From: Arthrobacter sp. UM1
Lineage (GTDB): Bacteria; Actinomycetota; Actinomycetes; Actinomycetales; Micrococcaceae
Assembly: GCF_020483305.1 (NCBI RefSeq)
Contig: NZ_JACWAB010000011.1
Location: forward strand, 1 to 44,459
Direction of reading: 5' to 3'
Length of the DNA stretch: 44,459 nucleotides
The translations under genes were made by a program, and so were the position numbers. Below are positions 1-8,513 of the stretch, in pieces (positions within the stretch are counted from its first letter, which is position 1; each line of letters begins with the position of its first letter). The notes below the pieces were generated by a model. It had not been told where the DNA came from. It ran no database searches and saw only the letters and a program-made list of their open reading frames with translations.

Positions 1-349
1 AGATAAAACTCTACACACCCGCCACCGACCACGCAAATCGAAGAGCTCCCCCACCGCCAGAGCGCTCCTGGGGCTCACCCTCCGCTTCAGAAACCCCGTC
101 ATCTCGCGGATGTGCCGTGCAGCCGGGCCGCGTCCCGGACGGCGCAGCCGCCGTCGTCGTCGCCTTCTGAGGTTCATGACTCCCGTCACAACGCCAGCGG
201 CGGCCCTCCTCGGGATGAGGAGGACCGCCGCTGGTTCGGGGTGAGGCCGCAGGGGACGCGACTGCGCGGGCTGAGGGCCGTGGCCTGTGGCGTGTCCCTA
301 GGGGTGGGGAAGAAAACCGTGTCCCCCTGGGGAGAGGTGAGCGAGGGCG
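1..349. other. Non-coding left edge with a strong hairpin
   Basis: No convincing gene is seen in the first 349 bases. The open frame at 112-411 on the plus strand is rich in Arg, Pro and Ser, has no ribosome binding site and runs into the barstar gene from the opposite strand, so it is treated as a shadow. The only structure is the hairpin at 194-234. Confidence concerns the absence of a gene. Confidence 0.6.
194..234. terminator. Hairpin terminator downstream of barstar
   Basis: Inverted repeat: arm CCAGCGGCGG (194-203) pairs with CCGCCGCTGG (225-234), and inner arm CCTCCTC (205-211) pairs with GAGGAGG (217-223), around a five-base loop. It lies beyond the 3' end of the leftward carD-to-barstar gene run, so it probably ends that transcription unit. 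There is no T-run. Confidence 0.6.
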
Positions 350-733
350 TCAGGCTCCCTCGGCCTTGCGGGACGTCTCGGGCTTCACGAGCACCACGTC
401 GAAGGGGATGATGTCCCCGGCGTCCTGCTCGGTGTCCTCGAGGATCTGCTCGATGACGGCCTCGTCCTCGGTCGCGGCGAAATCGGGGTGCACGCCCACG
501 ATGAGGGTGGTGGGGCCCACGAGGGCATGGAGGAAGTCGTGCATGGCGTCCGCGAGCGCGTCCAGGTTCCGCCCGAAGTACTCAGGGAAGGAGAGACGGC
601 GCGCGAACTCGCGGATGACCTCGTCCTTGGTCTCGTAGGGGAAGACCACGAGGGGAATGCGCCCCTCGGACACGGCCTCGTCCCCGAGGCGCTCGAGCTC
701 CGCCTCGACGTCTGCGGCATGGATGACGTTCAT
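350..733 (-). CDS. Barstar-family ribonuclease inhibitor
   Basis: A 127-residue cytoplasmic protein with the barstar fold signature FPEYFGRNLDAL (residues 49-60), where barstar contacts the RNase active site. Family knowledge: barstars bind and block barnase/RNase Sa-type guanyl ribonucleases, protecting the producer. Its ATG overlaps the TGA of the upstream RNase gene in an ATGA overlap and is preceded by a GAGGAGGG ribosome binding site inside that gene. This implies translational coupling of toxin and inhibitor. The product is acidic, as expected for a partner of a basic RNase. That it neutralises the neighbouring RNase is inferred from adjacency. Confidence 0.9.
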   Translation of the reverse strand: MNVIHAADVEAELERLGDEAVSEGRIPLVVFPYETKDEVIREFARRLSFPEYFGRNLDALADAMHDFLHALVGPTTLIVGVHPDFAATEDEAVIEQILEDTEQDAGDIIPFDVVLVKPETSRKAEGA

Positions 734-1194
734 CGGCCCTCCTCAATGAACCGGAAGTGCTGGTAGTGGTCGCTCGTGTAGTACTTCTCGTGCCCGGCGC
801 CCACGACGATCCGGTGGGCCCCTCGGTTCGAGGCGCCCGGCGTCTTCACCGTGTACTCCTTGTAGTACCCGCTCTTCTTCTGCGGCAGGACGCGCTCGTA
901 GTTGCCGAAGCGCACGCCGTCCCGCTCATACGGGAACGGGCCGCCCGTGCGGATGAGGCCCAGGGTCTTGCGCGCCTCCGCGGGAAGCCTCGACTCCTTG
1001 ACGGACGGAAGGTCCGAGGGATTGCTCGGCGCACTCGCCGCGGGGCCTTCTCCCTGCGGGGCGGCAGATCCGCCGCTGCCCGAGCCGTCCGCTCCTCCGC
1101 ATCCGGCGAGGAGGAGAACGAGCGAGGCCGCGGCCCCTGCCCGCGCGAGGAGCGAACTCCGCTGTCCTCGCGGCCCGGGCTGCAGCGCCGTCAC
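730..1194 (-). CDS. Exported Sa/T1-type guanyl ribonuclease (lipoprotein-like)
   Basis: A 154-residue protein with an N-terminal hydrophobic signal and a lipobox-like LLAGC (Cys32), a Ser/Gly/Ala-rich linker (33-60), then a microbial RNase Sa-like domain (about 65-150). The GGPFPYERDG and YYKEYTVKTPG segments match the family. The spacing of E113, R124, R128 and H143 matches the catalytic Glu54, Arg65, Arg69 and His85 of RNase Sa. It would cleave RNA after guanosine. The GTG start overlaps the rlmB stop (GTGA). The disulfide cysteines of RNase Sa are not seen, and the lipobox suggests membrane anchoring on the outside rather than free secretion. A barstar gene follows with a 4-bp overlap. Confidence 0.88.
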   Translation of the reverse strand: MTALQPGPRGQRSSLLARAGAAASLVLLLAGCGGADGSGSGGSAAPQGEGPAASAPSNPSDLPSVKESRLPAEARKTLGLIRTGGPFPYERDGVRFGNYERVLPQKKSGYYKEYTVKTPGASNRGAHRIVVGAGHEKYYTSDHYQHFRFIEEGR

Positions 1195-2186
1195 GCGGAG
1201 GCGCTCCGCTGCCGGGCCACCTCGTAGAGGCTGATGCCCACGGCCATCGAGGCGTTGAGGGACTCCATCTCGCCGTCGATCGGGATGGAGACGATCTGGT
1301 CGCAGTTCTCCCGCACGAGCCGGGACAGTCCCTTGCCCTCCGAGCCGACGACGATGACGATCGGCTCCTGCGCCAGGGCGAGGCCGGGCAGGGAGACCTC
1401 CCCGCCGCCGTCGAGCCCGAGGACGAAGCAGCCGAGCTTCTTCGCCTGGCCGAGCAGCGTGTTGAGGTTGGTGGCCTTGGCCACGGGGACGCGGACCGCG
1501 GCGCCCGCCGAGGTCTTCCACGCCGAGGCCGTCATGCCCGCCGAGCGGCGCTCCGGAATGATGACGGCGTGGCCGGAGAACGCCGAGACGGAGCGGATGA
1601 TGGCGCCGAGGTTGCGGGGATCCGTGATCCCGTCCAGCGCCACGATGATCGGCGCGGCCGAGAGGTGTCCCTTGTTCCACTGGTCCGTGAGGCGCTGCAC
1701 CGTGGCGAGCCCGTCCGCGTACTCGTAGGGCGGGATGTGGAGGGCGAGGCCCTGGTGCACCGCGTCCTCCGTGAGGCGGTCCAGCTCGGCCTTGCTCGCC
1801 TCGAGCAGCGGGATGCCGCGCTCACCGGCGATCTTGAGGGCCTCCTTGACGCGGTCGTCCATCTCGATCCGCGTGGCCACATACAGGGCCTTGGCCGGGA
1901 TCTCGGCGCGCAGGGCCTCCACCACGGAGTTGCGCCCGGTCACGGTCTCCGCGGACGTGCGCGTCCGGGAGCGCTGGGCGCCGCCGCGCTGCGCTCCGCC
2001 GTGCTTGGCGGCCGAGCGCTCCGCGAGCTGCTTGGCCCGGTGCGCCTTGTGGTAGACGCGATCCTCCGCCTTGGGCGTGGGGCCCTTGCCCGCCAGGGCC
2101 TTGCGGCCGTGGCCGCCAGTGCCGACCTGGGGGCCCTTCTTCTTCGAGGGTTTCCTCTGTGCGCCGGGACGCTGATTGCCTGCCAT
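1191..2186 (-). CDS. rlmB: 23S rRNA 2'-O-methyltransferase, TrmH/RlmB family (SPOUT)
   Basis: A 331-residue SPOUT methyltransferase that by family membership methylates ribose in 23S rRNA (G2251 in E. coli) using S-adenosylmethionine. A basic, low-complexity N-terminal extension (about 1-78) precedes the substrate-binding domain (80-155). The three knot motifs follow: DPRNLGAIIR (189-198), VGSEGKGLSRL (280-290) and IPIDGEMESLNASMAVGISL (301-320), where N311 and S313 are typical. ATG at 2186 follows GGAGGGC at rather short spacing. It lies downstream of cysS in the same direction and its TGA overlaps the RNase start. The exact target nucleotide is assumed from the family. Confidence 0.92.
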   Translation of the reverse strand: MAGNQRPGAQRKPSKKKGPQVGTGGHGRKALAGKGPTPKAEDRVYHKAHRAKQLAERSAAKHGGAQRGGAQRSRTRTSAETVTGRNSVVEALRAEIPAKALYVATRIEMDDRVKEALKIAGERGIPLLEASKAELDRLTEDAVHQGLALHIPPYEYADGLATVQRLTDQWNKGHLSAAPIIVALDGITDPRNLGAIIRSVSAFSGHAVIIPERRSAGMTASAWKTSAGAAVRVPVAKATNLNTLLGQAKKLGCFVLGLDGGGEVSLPGLALAQEPIVIVVGSEGKGLSRLVRENCDQIVSIPIDGEMESLNASMAVGISLYEVARQRSASA

Positions 2187-2257
2187 GCCCTCCACCTTAC
2201 GGGAGGCGCTGGGCGCCCGGGCCGCGTGCGGGGGCTCCGCCGAGCGTGACGCTCGCC

Positions 2258-3700
2258 CTACCCCTTGACGGACCAGCGGGAGCCCGCGGCCGAGTCCTCG
2301 ACGACGACGCGGGCGGCCGCGAGGAGATCCCGCAGCCGGTCCGCCTCGGCCCAGTCTCTGCGGGAGCGGGCCTCCTGACGGCGGGCGAGGACGTCCTCCA
2401 CAAGGGTGGCCAGAGCCGCTTCCGCGGAGGAGTCCCGGGAGGCGCCGGTGCCGGCGTCGTCGAGCCCGAGGACCGAGGTCATGGCCCTCACGCTCGCCGC
2501 GATGCCGCGGGCCTTCTCCGCGTCCCCCGCCGCGAGGGCGCTGTTGCCCGCGCGGACGTGCTCGTGGATGACGGCGACGGCCTGGGGCGTCGAGAGGTCG
2601 TCGTCCATCGCGGCGCCGAAGGCCTCCGGGACCTCGGCTGCCGGCTCCACGTCCCCCGCGTTCTCGAGGAACGAGTCGATGCGGGCCACCGCCGCAGCGG
2701 CCTCCGCGATCGAGGAGGGCGCGTCTTTGGACGCGGGACGGTAGTCCAGCACGGAGCGGTAGTGGGCGGCGGTGAAGTAGTAGCGGACCACGCGCTCGCC
2801 GACCTCGTCGATGAGCTCCTGGGGAGAGACGGTGTTGCCCACGGACTTGGACATCTTCTCCCCGCCCATCGTCACGAGCCCGTTGTGCATCCAGATGTCC
2901 GCGAAGGCATCCCCCGCGGCCGTGGACTGGGCGAGCTCGTTCTCGTGGTGCGGGAAGCGGAGGTCCAGGCCGCCTCCGTGGATGTCGAACCGGGAGCCGA
3001 GGTACTTGGCGGCCATGGCGGAGCACTCGAGGTGCCAGCCGGGGCGCCCGCGTCCCCACGGGCTGGCCCACGCGGCGGACTCCGGCTCGCCCTCCTTGTG
3101 GCCCTTCCACAGCGCGAAGTCCCGGGGGTCCTTCTTGCCGCGGGGGTCCGCGTCTGGCGCCGCCTGCATGTCATCGACGGACTGCCGCGTCAGCGCTCCG
3201 TACTCCGGGAACGAGCGGACGTCGAAGTACACGTCCCCCGAGCCGTCCAGCGCCGGATAGGCGTGGCCCCGCTCGATGAGGCGCTCGATGAGGGCGAACA
3301 TCTCCGGGACGTGCCCCGTGGCGCGGGGCTCGTACGTGGGCCGGCGGACGCCGAGACGGTCGTACGCGCGGTTGAAGGCCTGCTCGAAGCGGTACGCGAG
3401 CGCCCACCACTCCTCGTCCGGCACCTGGCCCGGCGCCGGATTCTCCACGCCGCGGGACTCGACGGACTTGGCGAGGATCTTGTCATCGATGTCCGTCACG
3501 TTCCGCACGGTGGTGACGCGGAGGCCGCGGTGCTCGAGCCAGCGGCTCAGCGTGTCGAACGCGACCGCGGAACGGACGTGCCCCACGTGCGGCTCGCCCT
3601 GGACCGTGGCGCCGCAGTAGTAGAGCCCCACGCGGCCGGGGACCACCGGCTCGAAGTCGCGGATCTCTCGGGTGCGGGAATCGTAGAATCGCAAGCTCAC
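2258..3700 (-). CDS. cysS: Cysteinyl-tRNA synthetase
   Basis: A 480-residue class I aminoacyl-tRNA synthetase that charges tRNA-Cys in the cytoplasm. The HIGH-like motif is HVGH (38-41) and the KMSKS motif is at 282-286. Zinc ligands C29, C226 and the HH pair near 251 are visible, with the [17 protein letters not shown] core (239-255). Length fits bacterial CysRS. The GTG start gives the expected N terminus (SLRFYDS). It follows ispF by a 9-bp gap in an ispD-ispF-cysS-rlmB order common in actinobacteria. MshC, a mycothiol-pathway paralogue, is less likely given the full length and the isoprenoid-gene context. Confidence 0.96.
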   Translation of the reverse strand: MSLRFYDSRTREIRDFEPVVPGRVGLYYCGATVQGEPHVGHVRSAVAFDTLSRWLEHRGLRVTTVRNVTDIDDKILAKSVESRGVENPAPGQVPDEEWWALAYRFEQAFNRAYDRLGVRRPTYEPRATGHVPEMFALIERLIERGHAYPALDGSGDVYFDVRSFPEYGALTRQSVDDMQAAPDADPRGKKDPRDFALWKGHKEGEPESAAWASPWGRGRPGWHLECSAMAAKYLGSRFDIHGGGLDLRFPHHENELAQSTAAGDAFADIWMHNGLVTMGGEKMSKSVGNTVSPQELIDEVGERVVRYYFTAAHYRSVLDYRPASKDAPSSIAEAAAAVARIDSFLENAGDVEPAAEVPEAFGAAMDDDLSTPQAVAVIHEHVRAGNSALAAGDAEKARGIAASVRAMTSVLGLDDAGTGASRDSSAEAALATLVEDVLARRQEARSRRDWAEADRLRDLLAAARVVVEDSAAGSRWSVKG

Positions 3701-3709
3701 GCCTCCAGC

Positions 3710-4243
3710 CTATGCGCTCGGTGAGCCGTCCGAGCGGGCGGCGGGCACCAGGAGCGCGCTCGCCATGGCCATGGCCCCCTCGGCGCGGCCCAGGAAGCCG
3801 AGGCGGTCCGTCGTCGTCGCCGAGACCGAGACGGGGGCGCCCGCGATCTCGGAGAGCCGCGCCTCCGCCTCCAGCCGGCGCGGGGAGAAGACGGGGGCCT
3901 GGGCCACGAGCTGCACCGCGATGTTGCCGAGGACGAAGCCGGCCTCCGTCACAAGCCGGACCGCTTCCGCGAGGATGCGCTCGCCCGAGGCGCCGCGCAT
4001 GTCCGGGCGGTCCACGCCGAAGTTCGAGCCGAGGTCCCCGAGCCCGGCCGCGGAGAAGAGGGCGTCCGCGCAGACGTGCGCCACGACGTCCCCGTCCGAG
4101 TGCCCCTCGAGCGCCCGCTCCCCCGGCCACTCCAGGCACGCGAGCCAGAGCGGGCGGTCCGGGTCCTCGCTGAAGGCGTGGACGTCCACGGCCACGCCGG
4201 TGCGCGGGATGACGACGGCGGGGGTGCGCTGCTCTGCGTTCAC
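3710..4243 (-). CDS. ispF: 2-C-methyl-D-erythritol 2,4-cyclodiphosphate synthase
   Basis: A 177-residue enzyme of the non-mevalonate isoprenoid pathway that cyclises CDP-ME 2-phosphate and releases CMP. Metal ligands are D20 and H22 (VAVDVHAF) and H56 (DGDVVAHVCADAL), with the GHSDGD signature at 47-52 and the C-terminal ATTTDRLGFLGR segment. The GTG start overlaps the ispD stop (GTGA), so translation is probably coupled. The first 13 residues are an unconserved leader. This is the classic ispD-ispF pairing. Confidence 0.94.
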   Translation of the reverse strand: MNAEQRTPAVVIPRTGVAVDVHAFSEDPDRPLWLACLEWPGERALEGHSDGDVVAHVCADALFSAAGLGDLGSNFGVDRPDMRGASGERILAEAVRLVTEAGFVLGNIAVQLVAQAPVFSPRRLEAEARLSEIAGAPVSVSATTTDRLGFLGRAEGAMAMASALLVPAARSDGSPSA

Positions 4244-5067
4244 TTCTCTCCTGGTTCTGGGCGGGGCTGGTCTGGACGGGACTGGTCTGGGCGGGGCCGC
4301 CGGGCGGCGAGGACGTGCTCGGCGATGACGAGGTCGATCGGCGAGGTGATCTTGAGGGCGTCGGGGTGTCCGGCCACGAGCCGGACCTCGCCTCCGGCGG
4401 CCTCCATGAGCATCGAGTCGTCCGTGGCGGCCGCGGAGGGCAGCTCCGAGGCGGCGGCGTGGGCGGCGCGCAGCGGATCCGTGCGGAAGCCCTGCGGGGT
4501 CTGGACGGCGCGCAGCCGGGAGCGCGCCGGCGTGGACTCGATCCGCGTCCCGTCCTCGGAGACGGCCTTGACCGTGTCCACCACGGGGACCGCGGGGATG
4601 GCCCCGTCCGCACCGGCGCGGACCGCCTCGGCGACCTCGGCGAAGACGGCCGGAGGGGTCAAGGCTCGGGCGCAGTCGTGCACGAGGACGATGGGGCGGC
4701 GGACCGCTTCGAGCCCCGAGCGGACGCTGTCCGAGCGCTCCTGCCCGCCGGGAGCCCACGCGAACGCCGCAGCCGCCTCGCCGAACGCGGACTCGACCGC
4801 GGTCTTGAGCGCCTCCGCCTGCTCCGGGGCGGGCGGATGGAGGATGACGACCTGGGCGCCGGGGAGCGCGGCCAGGACGCCCCGGAGGGCGTGGACCACG
4901 AGGGGCTCCCCCGCGAGGAGGGCGAGGGCCTTGGGCATCCCCGCCCCGAGGCGGGTTCCCTGGCCGGCGGCGGCGAGGAGGACGGCGACGTCCTCCTCAC
5001 CGGAAACGCCGGAAGGCGCCGCAGAGACTGCGGCGCCTTCCGGCGTGTTCACCGTTCCGGCGGTCAC
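4240..5067 (-). CDS. ispD: 2-C-methyl-D-erythritol 4-phosphate cytidylyltransferase
   Basis: A 275-residue cytidylyltransferase that makes CDP-ME from MEP and CTP. The nucleotide-binding LAAAGQGTRLG is at 31-41 with the catalytic Lys46 (MPKAL), followed by the VHDCARAL motif near the middle and ATDDSMLME. It starts with GTG at 5067, 18 bases after the carD stop. The C terminus ends in an imperfect DQSRPDQPRPEP repeat, probably a disordered tail. The partner ispF overlaps by four bases. Confidence 0.94.
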   Translation of the reverse strand: MTAGTVNTPEGAAVSAAPSGVSGEEDVAVLLAAAGQGTRLGAGMPKALALLAGEPLVVHALRGVLAALPGAQVVILHPPAPEQAEALKTAVESAFGEAAAAFAWAPGGQERSDSVRSGLEAVRRPIVLVHDCARALTPPAVFAEVAEAVRAGADGAIPAVPVVDTVKAVSEDGTRIESTPARSRLRAVQTPQGFRTDPLRAAHAAASELPSAAATDDSMLMEAAGGEVRLVAGHPDALKITSPIDLVIAEHVLAARRPRPDQSRPDQPRPEPGEK

Positions 5068-5085
5068 GATGCCTGAGAGCGGCGG

Positions 5086-5568
5086 CTAGGAGGCGAGGAC
5101 TTCGTCCAGCACCGTGGCGGCCTGCTCCTCATCCGTCTTCTCAGCGAGCGCGAGCTCGGAGATGAGGATCTGGCGGGCCTTGGAGAGCATCCGCTTCTCC
5201 CCCGCGGAGAGGCCGCGGTCATTGTCCCGGCGCCACAGGTCACGGACCACCTCGGCCACCTTGATGACGTCTCCGGAAGCCAGCTTCTCCAGGTTGGCCT
5301 TGTAGCGGCGGGACCAGTTGGTGGGCTCTTCGACGAACTCCGCGCGGAGGACGTCAAACACATGCTCGAGGCCCTCCTTGCCGACCACGTCACGCACGCC
5401 GACCATGTCCACGTTCTCGGCAGGGACCTCGATGGTGAGGTCTCCCTGGGCGACCCGCAGCTTGAGGTACATCCTCTCCTCACCCTTGATGACGCGCGTC
5501 TTGATCTCCTCGATCGTGGCAGCGCCATGATGGGGGTAAACGACGGTCTCGCCAACCTCAAAAATCAT
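5086..5568 (-). CDS. carD: CarD-family RNA polymerase-binding transcription regulator
   Basis: A 160-residue protein. The N-terminal RNAP-interaction (Tudor-like) domain begins [17 protein letters not shown], typical of actinobacterial CarD, and the helical DNA-contacting domain includes [13 protein letters not shown] and RDLWRRDN. Family knowledge: CarD binds the RNAP beta subunit and stabilises open complexes at rRNA and other promoters. The ATG at 5568 is chosen over the in-frame start at 5604 because AAAGGGGA lies at good spacing before it and the family begins there. It heads the leftward cluster carD-ispD-ispF-cysS-rlmB. Confidence 0.95.
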   Translation of the reverse strand: MIFEVGETVVYPHHGAATIEEIKTRVIKGEERMYLKLRVAQGDLTIEVPAENVDMVGVRDVVGKEGLEHVFDVLRAEFVEEPTNWSRRYKANLEKLASGDVIKVAEVVRDLWRRDNDRGLSAGEKRMLSKARQILISELALAEKTDEEQAATVLDEVLAS

Positions 5569-5780
5569 GTGGATATTCCCCTTTCGCGGCCTCCATCCTA
5601 GCACGGAAGCGCCGAGAGTCCGCGTTCGGCTTTACTTCCGACAACCGTCCGGGATAGGTTCGAAGGTTCGCCTCCCTGCCTTAACCCCGCAGCCGCTGAG
5701 AACGGGTATCCTGGGAGTGATCTGTCAGTCTGCCAGCCGTTTCGAGGGCGCAGGATCCACACGCCACAGGAGTATTGAGA

Positions 5781-6338
5781 GTGACCAACGTTCGAGCATT
5801 CAGCGCCCGCCGGATCGCAGCGGCGTCGCTCATCGCCTTCTCCCTCGCCGGGGCCACCGGATGCGCCTCGATCAACGAGCAGGCCACCACCAAGGACTAC
5901 AACCCCTCGGACGGCGTCCGCGCCACCGTCCAGGACGGCCAGTCCCAGGTGGACTTCCGCAACCTCATGGTCGTGAGCAACGGCAAGGGCAAGGAGGGCC
6001 GCGTGCTCGGCCGCATCGTCAACAACGGCGACTCCCCGGCCACGGTCACCATCAAGGTGGACGGCAAGCCGGCCGGCGAGCAGATCAAGGTCGGCACCGG
6101 CCAGAAGAACTTCGCGGATCTCGCCTCGGACACCCAGAAGGCCATGGTCCAGAGCGTCTCCAAGGCGCCGGGCGAGGGCATCAGCGCCACGGTCACGGCC
6201 AACGGCAAGTCCCAGGACGTGGACATCCCCGTTCTCGACGGCTCGCTGGAGCAGTACCGCAAGTACCTGCCGGGCGGCTACTCGCCGGCGCCGTCGCCCT
6301 CTGCTTCCGAGAAGTCCTCGGAGAAGAAGTCCCACTGA
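5781..6338 (+). CDS. Putative lipoprotein, function unknown
   Basis: A 185-residue exported protein. The N-terminal basic and hydrophobic signal ends in GATGC, a likely lipobox. A beta-rich middle (about 45-165) carries VNNGDSPATVTIKVDG-like segments, and the tail is Ser/Lys-rich. GTG at 5781 is preferred over TTG at 5775 because AGGAG lies eight bases before it. It is divergent from carD and ends before a strong terminator shared with regX3. No catalytic motif was recognised. A DUF-type cell-surface lipoprotein is likely. Confidence 0.8.
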   Translation: MTNVRAFSARRIAAASLIAFSLAGATGCASINEQATTKDYNPSDGVRATVQDGQSQVDFRNLMVVSNGKGKEGRVLGRIVNNGDSPATVTIKVDGKPAGEQIKVGTGQKNFADLASDTQKAMVQSVSKAPGEGISATVTANGKSQDVDIPVLDGSLEQYRKYLPGGYSPAPSPSASEKSSEKKSH

Positions 6339-6376
6339 CGCTCCGCCGAGGAGCAGGGCAGCAGACCCGAGCATCA

Positions 6377-6410
6377 CAGAAGGGCCCTGCCGTCTGGCGG
6401 GGCCCTTCTG
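6377..6410. terminator. Bidirectional terminator between lipoprotein gene and regX3
   Basis: CAGAAGGGCCC (6377-6387) pairs with GGGCCCTTCTG (6400-6410) around a 12-base loop. It sits between convergent genes. Confidence 0.75.
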
Positions 6411-6500
6411 CGTCCGGAGTCGAGACGGCCGCCCAGGCTGAGGAGGCCGTGTGGGCTGAGACGGCCGCCCGGGGCTGGGGAGGCCGTCCGGCGCGGGGCC

Positions 6501-7181
6501 TCAGGCCTCGAACTTGTAGCCGAGGCCGCGCACCGTGATGAGGTGCTGCGGCGAGGAGGGGTCCGGCTCGATCTTCCCGCGCAGGCGCTTGACGTGGACG
6601 TCGAGGGTCTTCGTGTCCCCGACGTAGTCGCTGCCCCAGACCCGGTCGATGAGCTGGCCGCGTGTGAGCACGCGCCCGGTGTTGCGCAGGAGCATCTCGA
6701 GCAGCTCGAACTCCTTGAGCGGCAGCGAGACCTGCTCACCGTTGACGCTCACGACGTGCCGCTCCACGTCCATCGAGACCGGGCCGGCCGAGACCGCGCT
6801 GGAGACGAGCTCCTCCGGCTCGCTCTGGCGGCGCAGCACCGCGCGGATGCGGGCCACGAGCTCGCGGGAGCTGTACGGCTTGGTGACGTAGTCGTCCGCG
6901 CCGAGCTCGAGGCCCACGACCTTGTCGATCTCGGAGTCCTTCGCGGTCAGCATGATGATGGGGACGTTGGAGGACTGGCGGATGGTCCGGCAGACCTCCG
7001 TTCCGGAGAGCCCCGGGAGCTGGAGGTCCAGGAGGATGAGGTCCGGCGAGAAGCGGGCGAACTCGGTGAGCGCCTTGTTTCCGTCCTCCGCGACAAGGGG
7101 CTCGTACCCCTCCTTGCCGAGCAGGTAGCTCAGAGGATCGCTCAGCGATTCTTCGTCTTCGACAATGAGGATGCGGGTCAC
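6501..7181 (-). CDS. regX3: OmpR/PhoB-type response regulator RegX3
   Basis: A 226-residue regulator. The receiver domain (1-120) has acidic D9/E10, phospho-acceptor D52 (LLDLQLPG), T79 in LTAKD and the KPY lysine near 102. The winged-helix DNA-binding domain (about 128-225) ends in VRGLGYKFEA. As the downstream partner of SenX3 (the stop of senX3 overlaps this start), it is expected to control the phosphate-starvation response. A PHO-box-like repeat lies upstream of senX3 and phoU at 8394-8433, consistent with autoregulation. The DNA-binding domain resembles PhoB, as for RegX3 in mycobacteria. Confidence 0.93.
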   Translation of the reverse strand: MTRILIVEDEESLSDPLSYLLGKEGYEPLVAEDGNKALTEFARFSPDLILLDLQLPGLSGTEVCRTIRQSSNVPIIMLTAKDSEIDKVVGLELGADDYVTKPYSSRELVARIRAVLRRQSEPEELVSSAVSAGPVSMDVERHVVSVNGEQVSLPLKEFELLEMLLRNTGRVLTRGQLIDRVWGSDYVGDTKTLDVHVKRLRGKIEPDPSSPQHLITVRGLGYKFEA

Positions 7182-8332
7182 TCGACTTCCTTTTCCTTGA
7201 CGTCGGCCAGCGCCGATTCATCGATGGGCATGCGCACGGTGAACGTGGAGCCGTGGCCCGGCTGGGACCACACGGCCACGTCTCCGCCGTGGTTGCTGAA
7301 CACGTGCTTGACGATGCTGAGACCGAGGCCGGTTCCCCCGGTCTGCCGCGAGCGCGCGGAGTCCACGCGGTAGAAGCGCTCGAAGATCCGCTCCTGGTCC
7401 TCCGGTGAGATGCCGGGGCCCTGGTCCGCCACGGAGACCGAGACGACGCCCTCGCTCGCCCGGGCGCCGACCCCCACCGCGGTGCCCTCCGGCGAGTAGC
7501 GGATGGCGTTGTCGATGAGGTTCCGCAGCCCCATGGTGATCTGGTCCGCGTCCCCGTGGACCACGACTCCGGAGGGCGGCCCGGTCTTGATGGAGATGCC
7601 CTTGCTCTCCGCCGCGAGCGTGTTCTGGTCCACCGCCTCGGTGATCGCCGAGTCGATGGCCACGGAGGAGCCCTTCACCGTGACGTTGGTTCCCTGGAGG
7701 CGGGACAGCTCGATGATGTCCTGGACGAGCGCGGAGAGCCGCTTGGACTCCTTGTGGAGGCGCTGGGCGAAGCGCCGCACCTCGTCCTCGTCCTCCGCGG
7801 CGTCCTCGACGGCCTCGGCGAGCAGCGAGATGGCCCCCACGGGGGTCTTGAGCTCATGGGAGACGTTGGCCACGAAGTCGTTGCGCACCGCCTCGGTGCG
7901 CGTGACCTCCGTGCGGTCGTCCGCGAGGAGCACGATGAACTCCTCCCCCAGCGCTGCGGCGCGGACGTGCACCACGATGTTCAGCCCGCTCATGGGCGTG
8001 CGCGGGAGATCGAACTGTGCCTCCTCGATGACGCCGTCCCGCCGCACGCGCTCGGCCATGGTCCGCAGCTCCTCGTGCACGAGGCTGTGCCCCTTGATGA
8101 GCCCGTAGGCGTACGCGGAGGGGTTGGCCTTGACGACCCCGTTGAAGGAGTCGACGACGACGTAGGCGCGGCCGACGACCGAGAGGACCTCGGCGGCGCC
8201 GTCGCCGATGGTGGGGGCGACGACGTCCCGCTCGCGCCGGCGGCGCTCGGAGGCGTGGAAGGCTCCGACGGCGATCGCGCCGACCACCACACCCAGGAAC
8301 AGGGCGAGGACGGCGACGACGAGGGAGCTCAC
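7178..8332 (-). CDS. senX3: Sensor histidine kinase SenX3
   Basis: A 384-residue membrane kinase with one strong N-terminal transmembrane segment (about 3-24), a PAS-like sensor region (40-140), the HisKA domain with phospho-acceptor H159 (NVSHELKTP), and the HATPase domain with N, G1 and G2 boxes (NLIDNAIRYS, VADQGPGI, GGTGLGLSIV). It phosphorylates RegX3, whose gene overlaps it by four bases. With phoU divergently encoded, signalling through the phosphate-uptake/PhoU system is the likely input, as in mycobacteria and corynebacteria. Confidence 0.93.
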   Translation of the reverse strand: MSSLVVAVLALFLGVVVGAIAVGAFHASERRRRERDVVAPTIGDGAAEVLSVVGRAYVVVDSFNGVVKANPSAYAYGLIKGHSLVHEELRTMAERVRRDGVIEEAQFDLPRTPMSGLNIVVHVRAAALGEEFIVLLADDRTEVTRTEAVRNDFVANVSHELKTPVGAISLLAEAVEDAAEDEDEVRRFAQRLHKESKRLSALVQDIIELSRLQGTNVTVKGSSVAIDSAITEAVDQNTLAAESKGISIKTGPPSGVVVHGDADQITMGLRNLIDNAIRYSPEGTAVGVGARASEGVVSVSVADQGPGISPEDQERIFERFYRVDSARSRQTGGTGLGLSIVKHVFSNHGGDVAVWSQPGHGSTFTVRMPIDESALADVKEKEVE

Positions 8333-8393
8333 CCCACCAGCATAAGCAGGGCGCGCGCCGCAGAGGAGGGCTCCGGAGCGGAACCGCGGGTCC

Positions 8394-8433
8394 GTTCAGC
8401 TAGAGTTCACGCAGGCTGCCACGGGTGTTCACG
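8394..8433. promoter_or_regulatory. PHO-box-like direct repeats between senX3 and phoU
   Basis: GTTCAGC at 8394, GTTCACG at 8405 and GTTCACG at 8427 are spaced 11 and 22 bases apart, i.e. all in the 11-bp phase known for PhoP/RegX3-type direct-repeat operators in actinobacteria. The unit at 8416 is degenerate. The site lies in the divergent control region and could act on both senX3-regX3 and phoU. Confidence 0.7.
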
Positions 8434-8513
8434 CCCGCGTGACAGTCTCACGGACGTGGCGAATGCTCCGATGCACGTCACCCACCACGACGCGACCACG
8501 CAAAGGATGTCCA

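Noticed and set aside
112-411. 99-residue plus-strand frame at the left edge
   Set aside because: No ribosome binding site, Arg/Pro/Ser-rich, overlaps the barstar 3' end and contains the terminator hairpin.
2159-3724. 521-residue plus-strand frame
   Set aside because: Antisense shadow of cysS, which has all synthetase motifs.
4255-4300. Direct repeats in the ispD 3' end as a mobile or regulatory element
   Set aside because: They encode an imperfect DQSRPDQPRP tail and look like simple slippage within a disordered C terminus.
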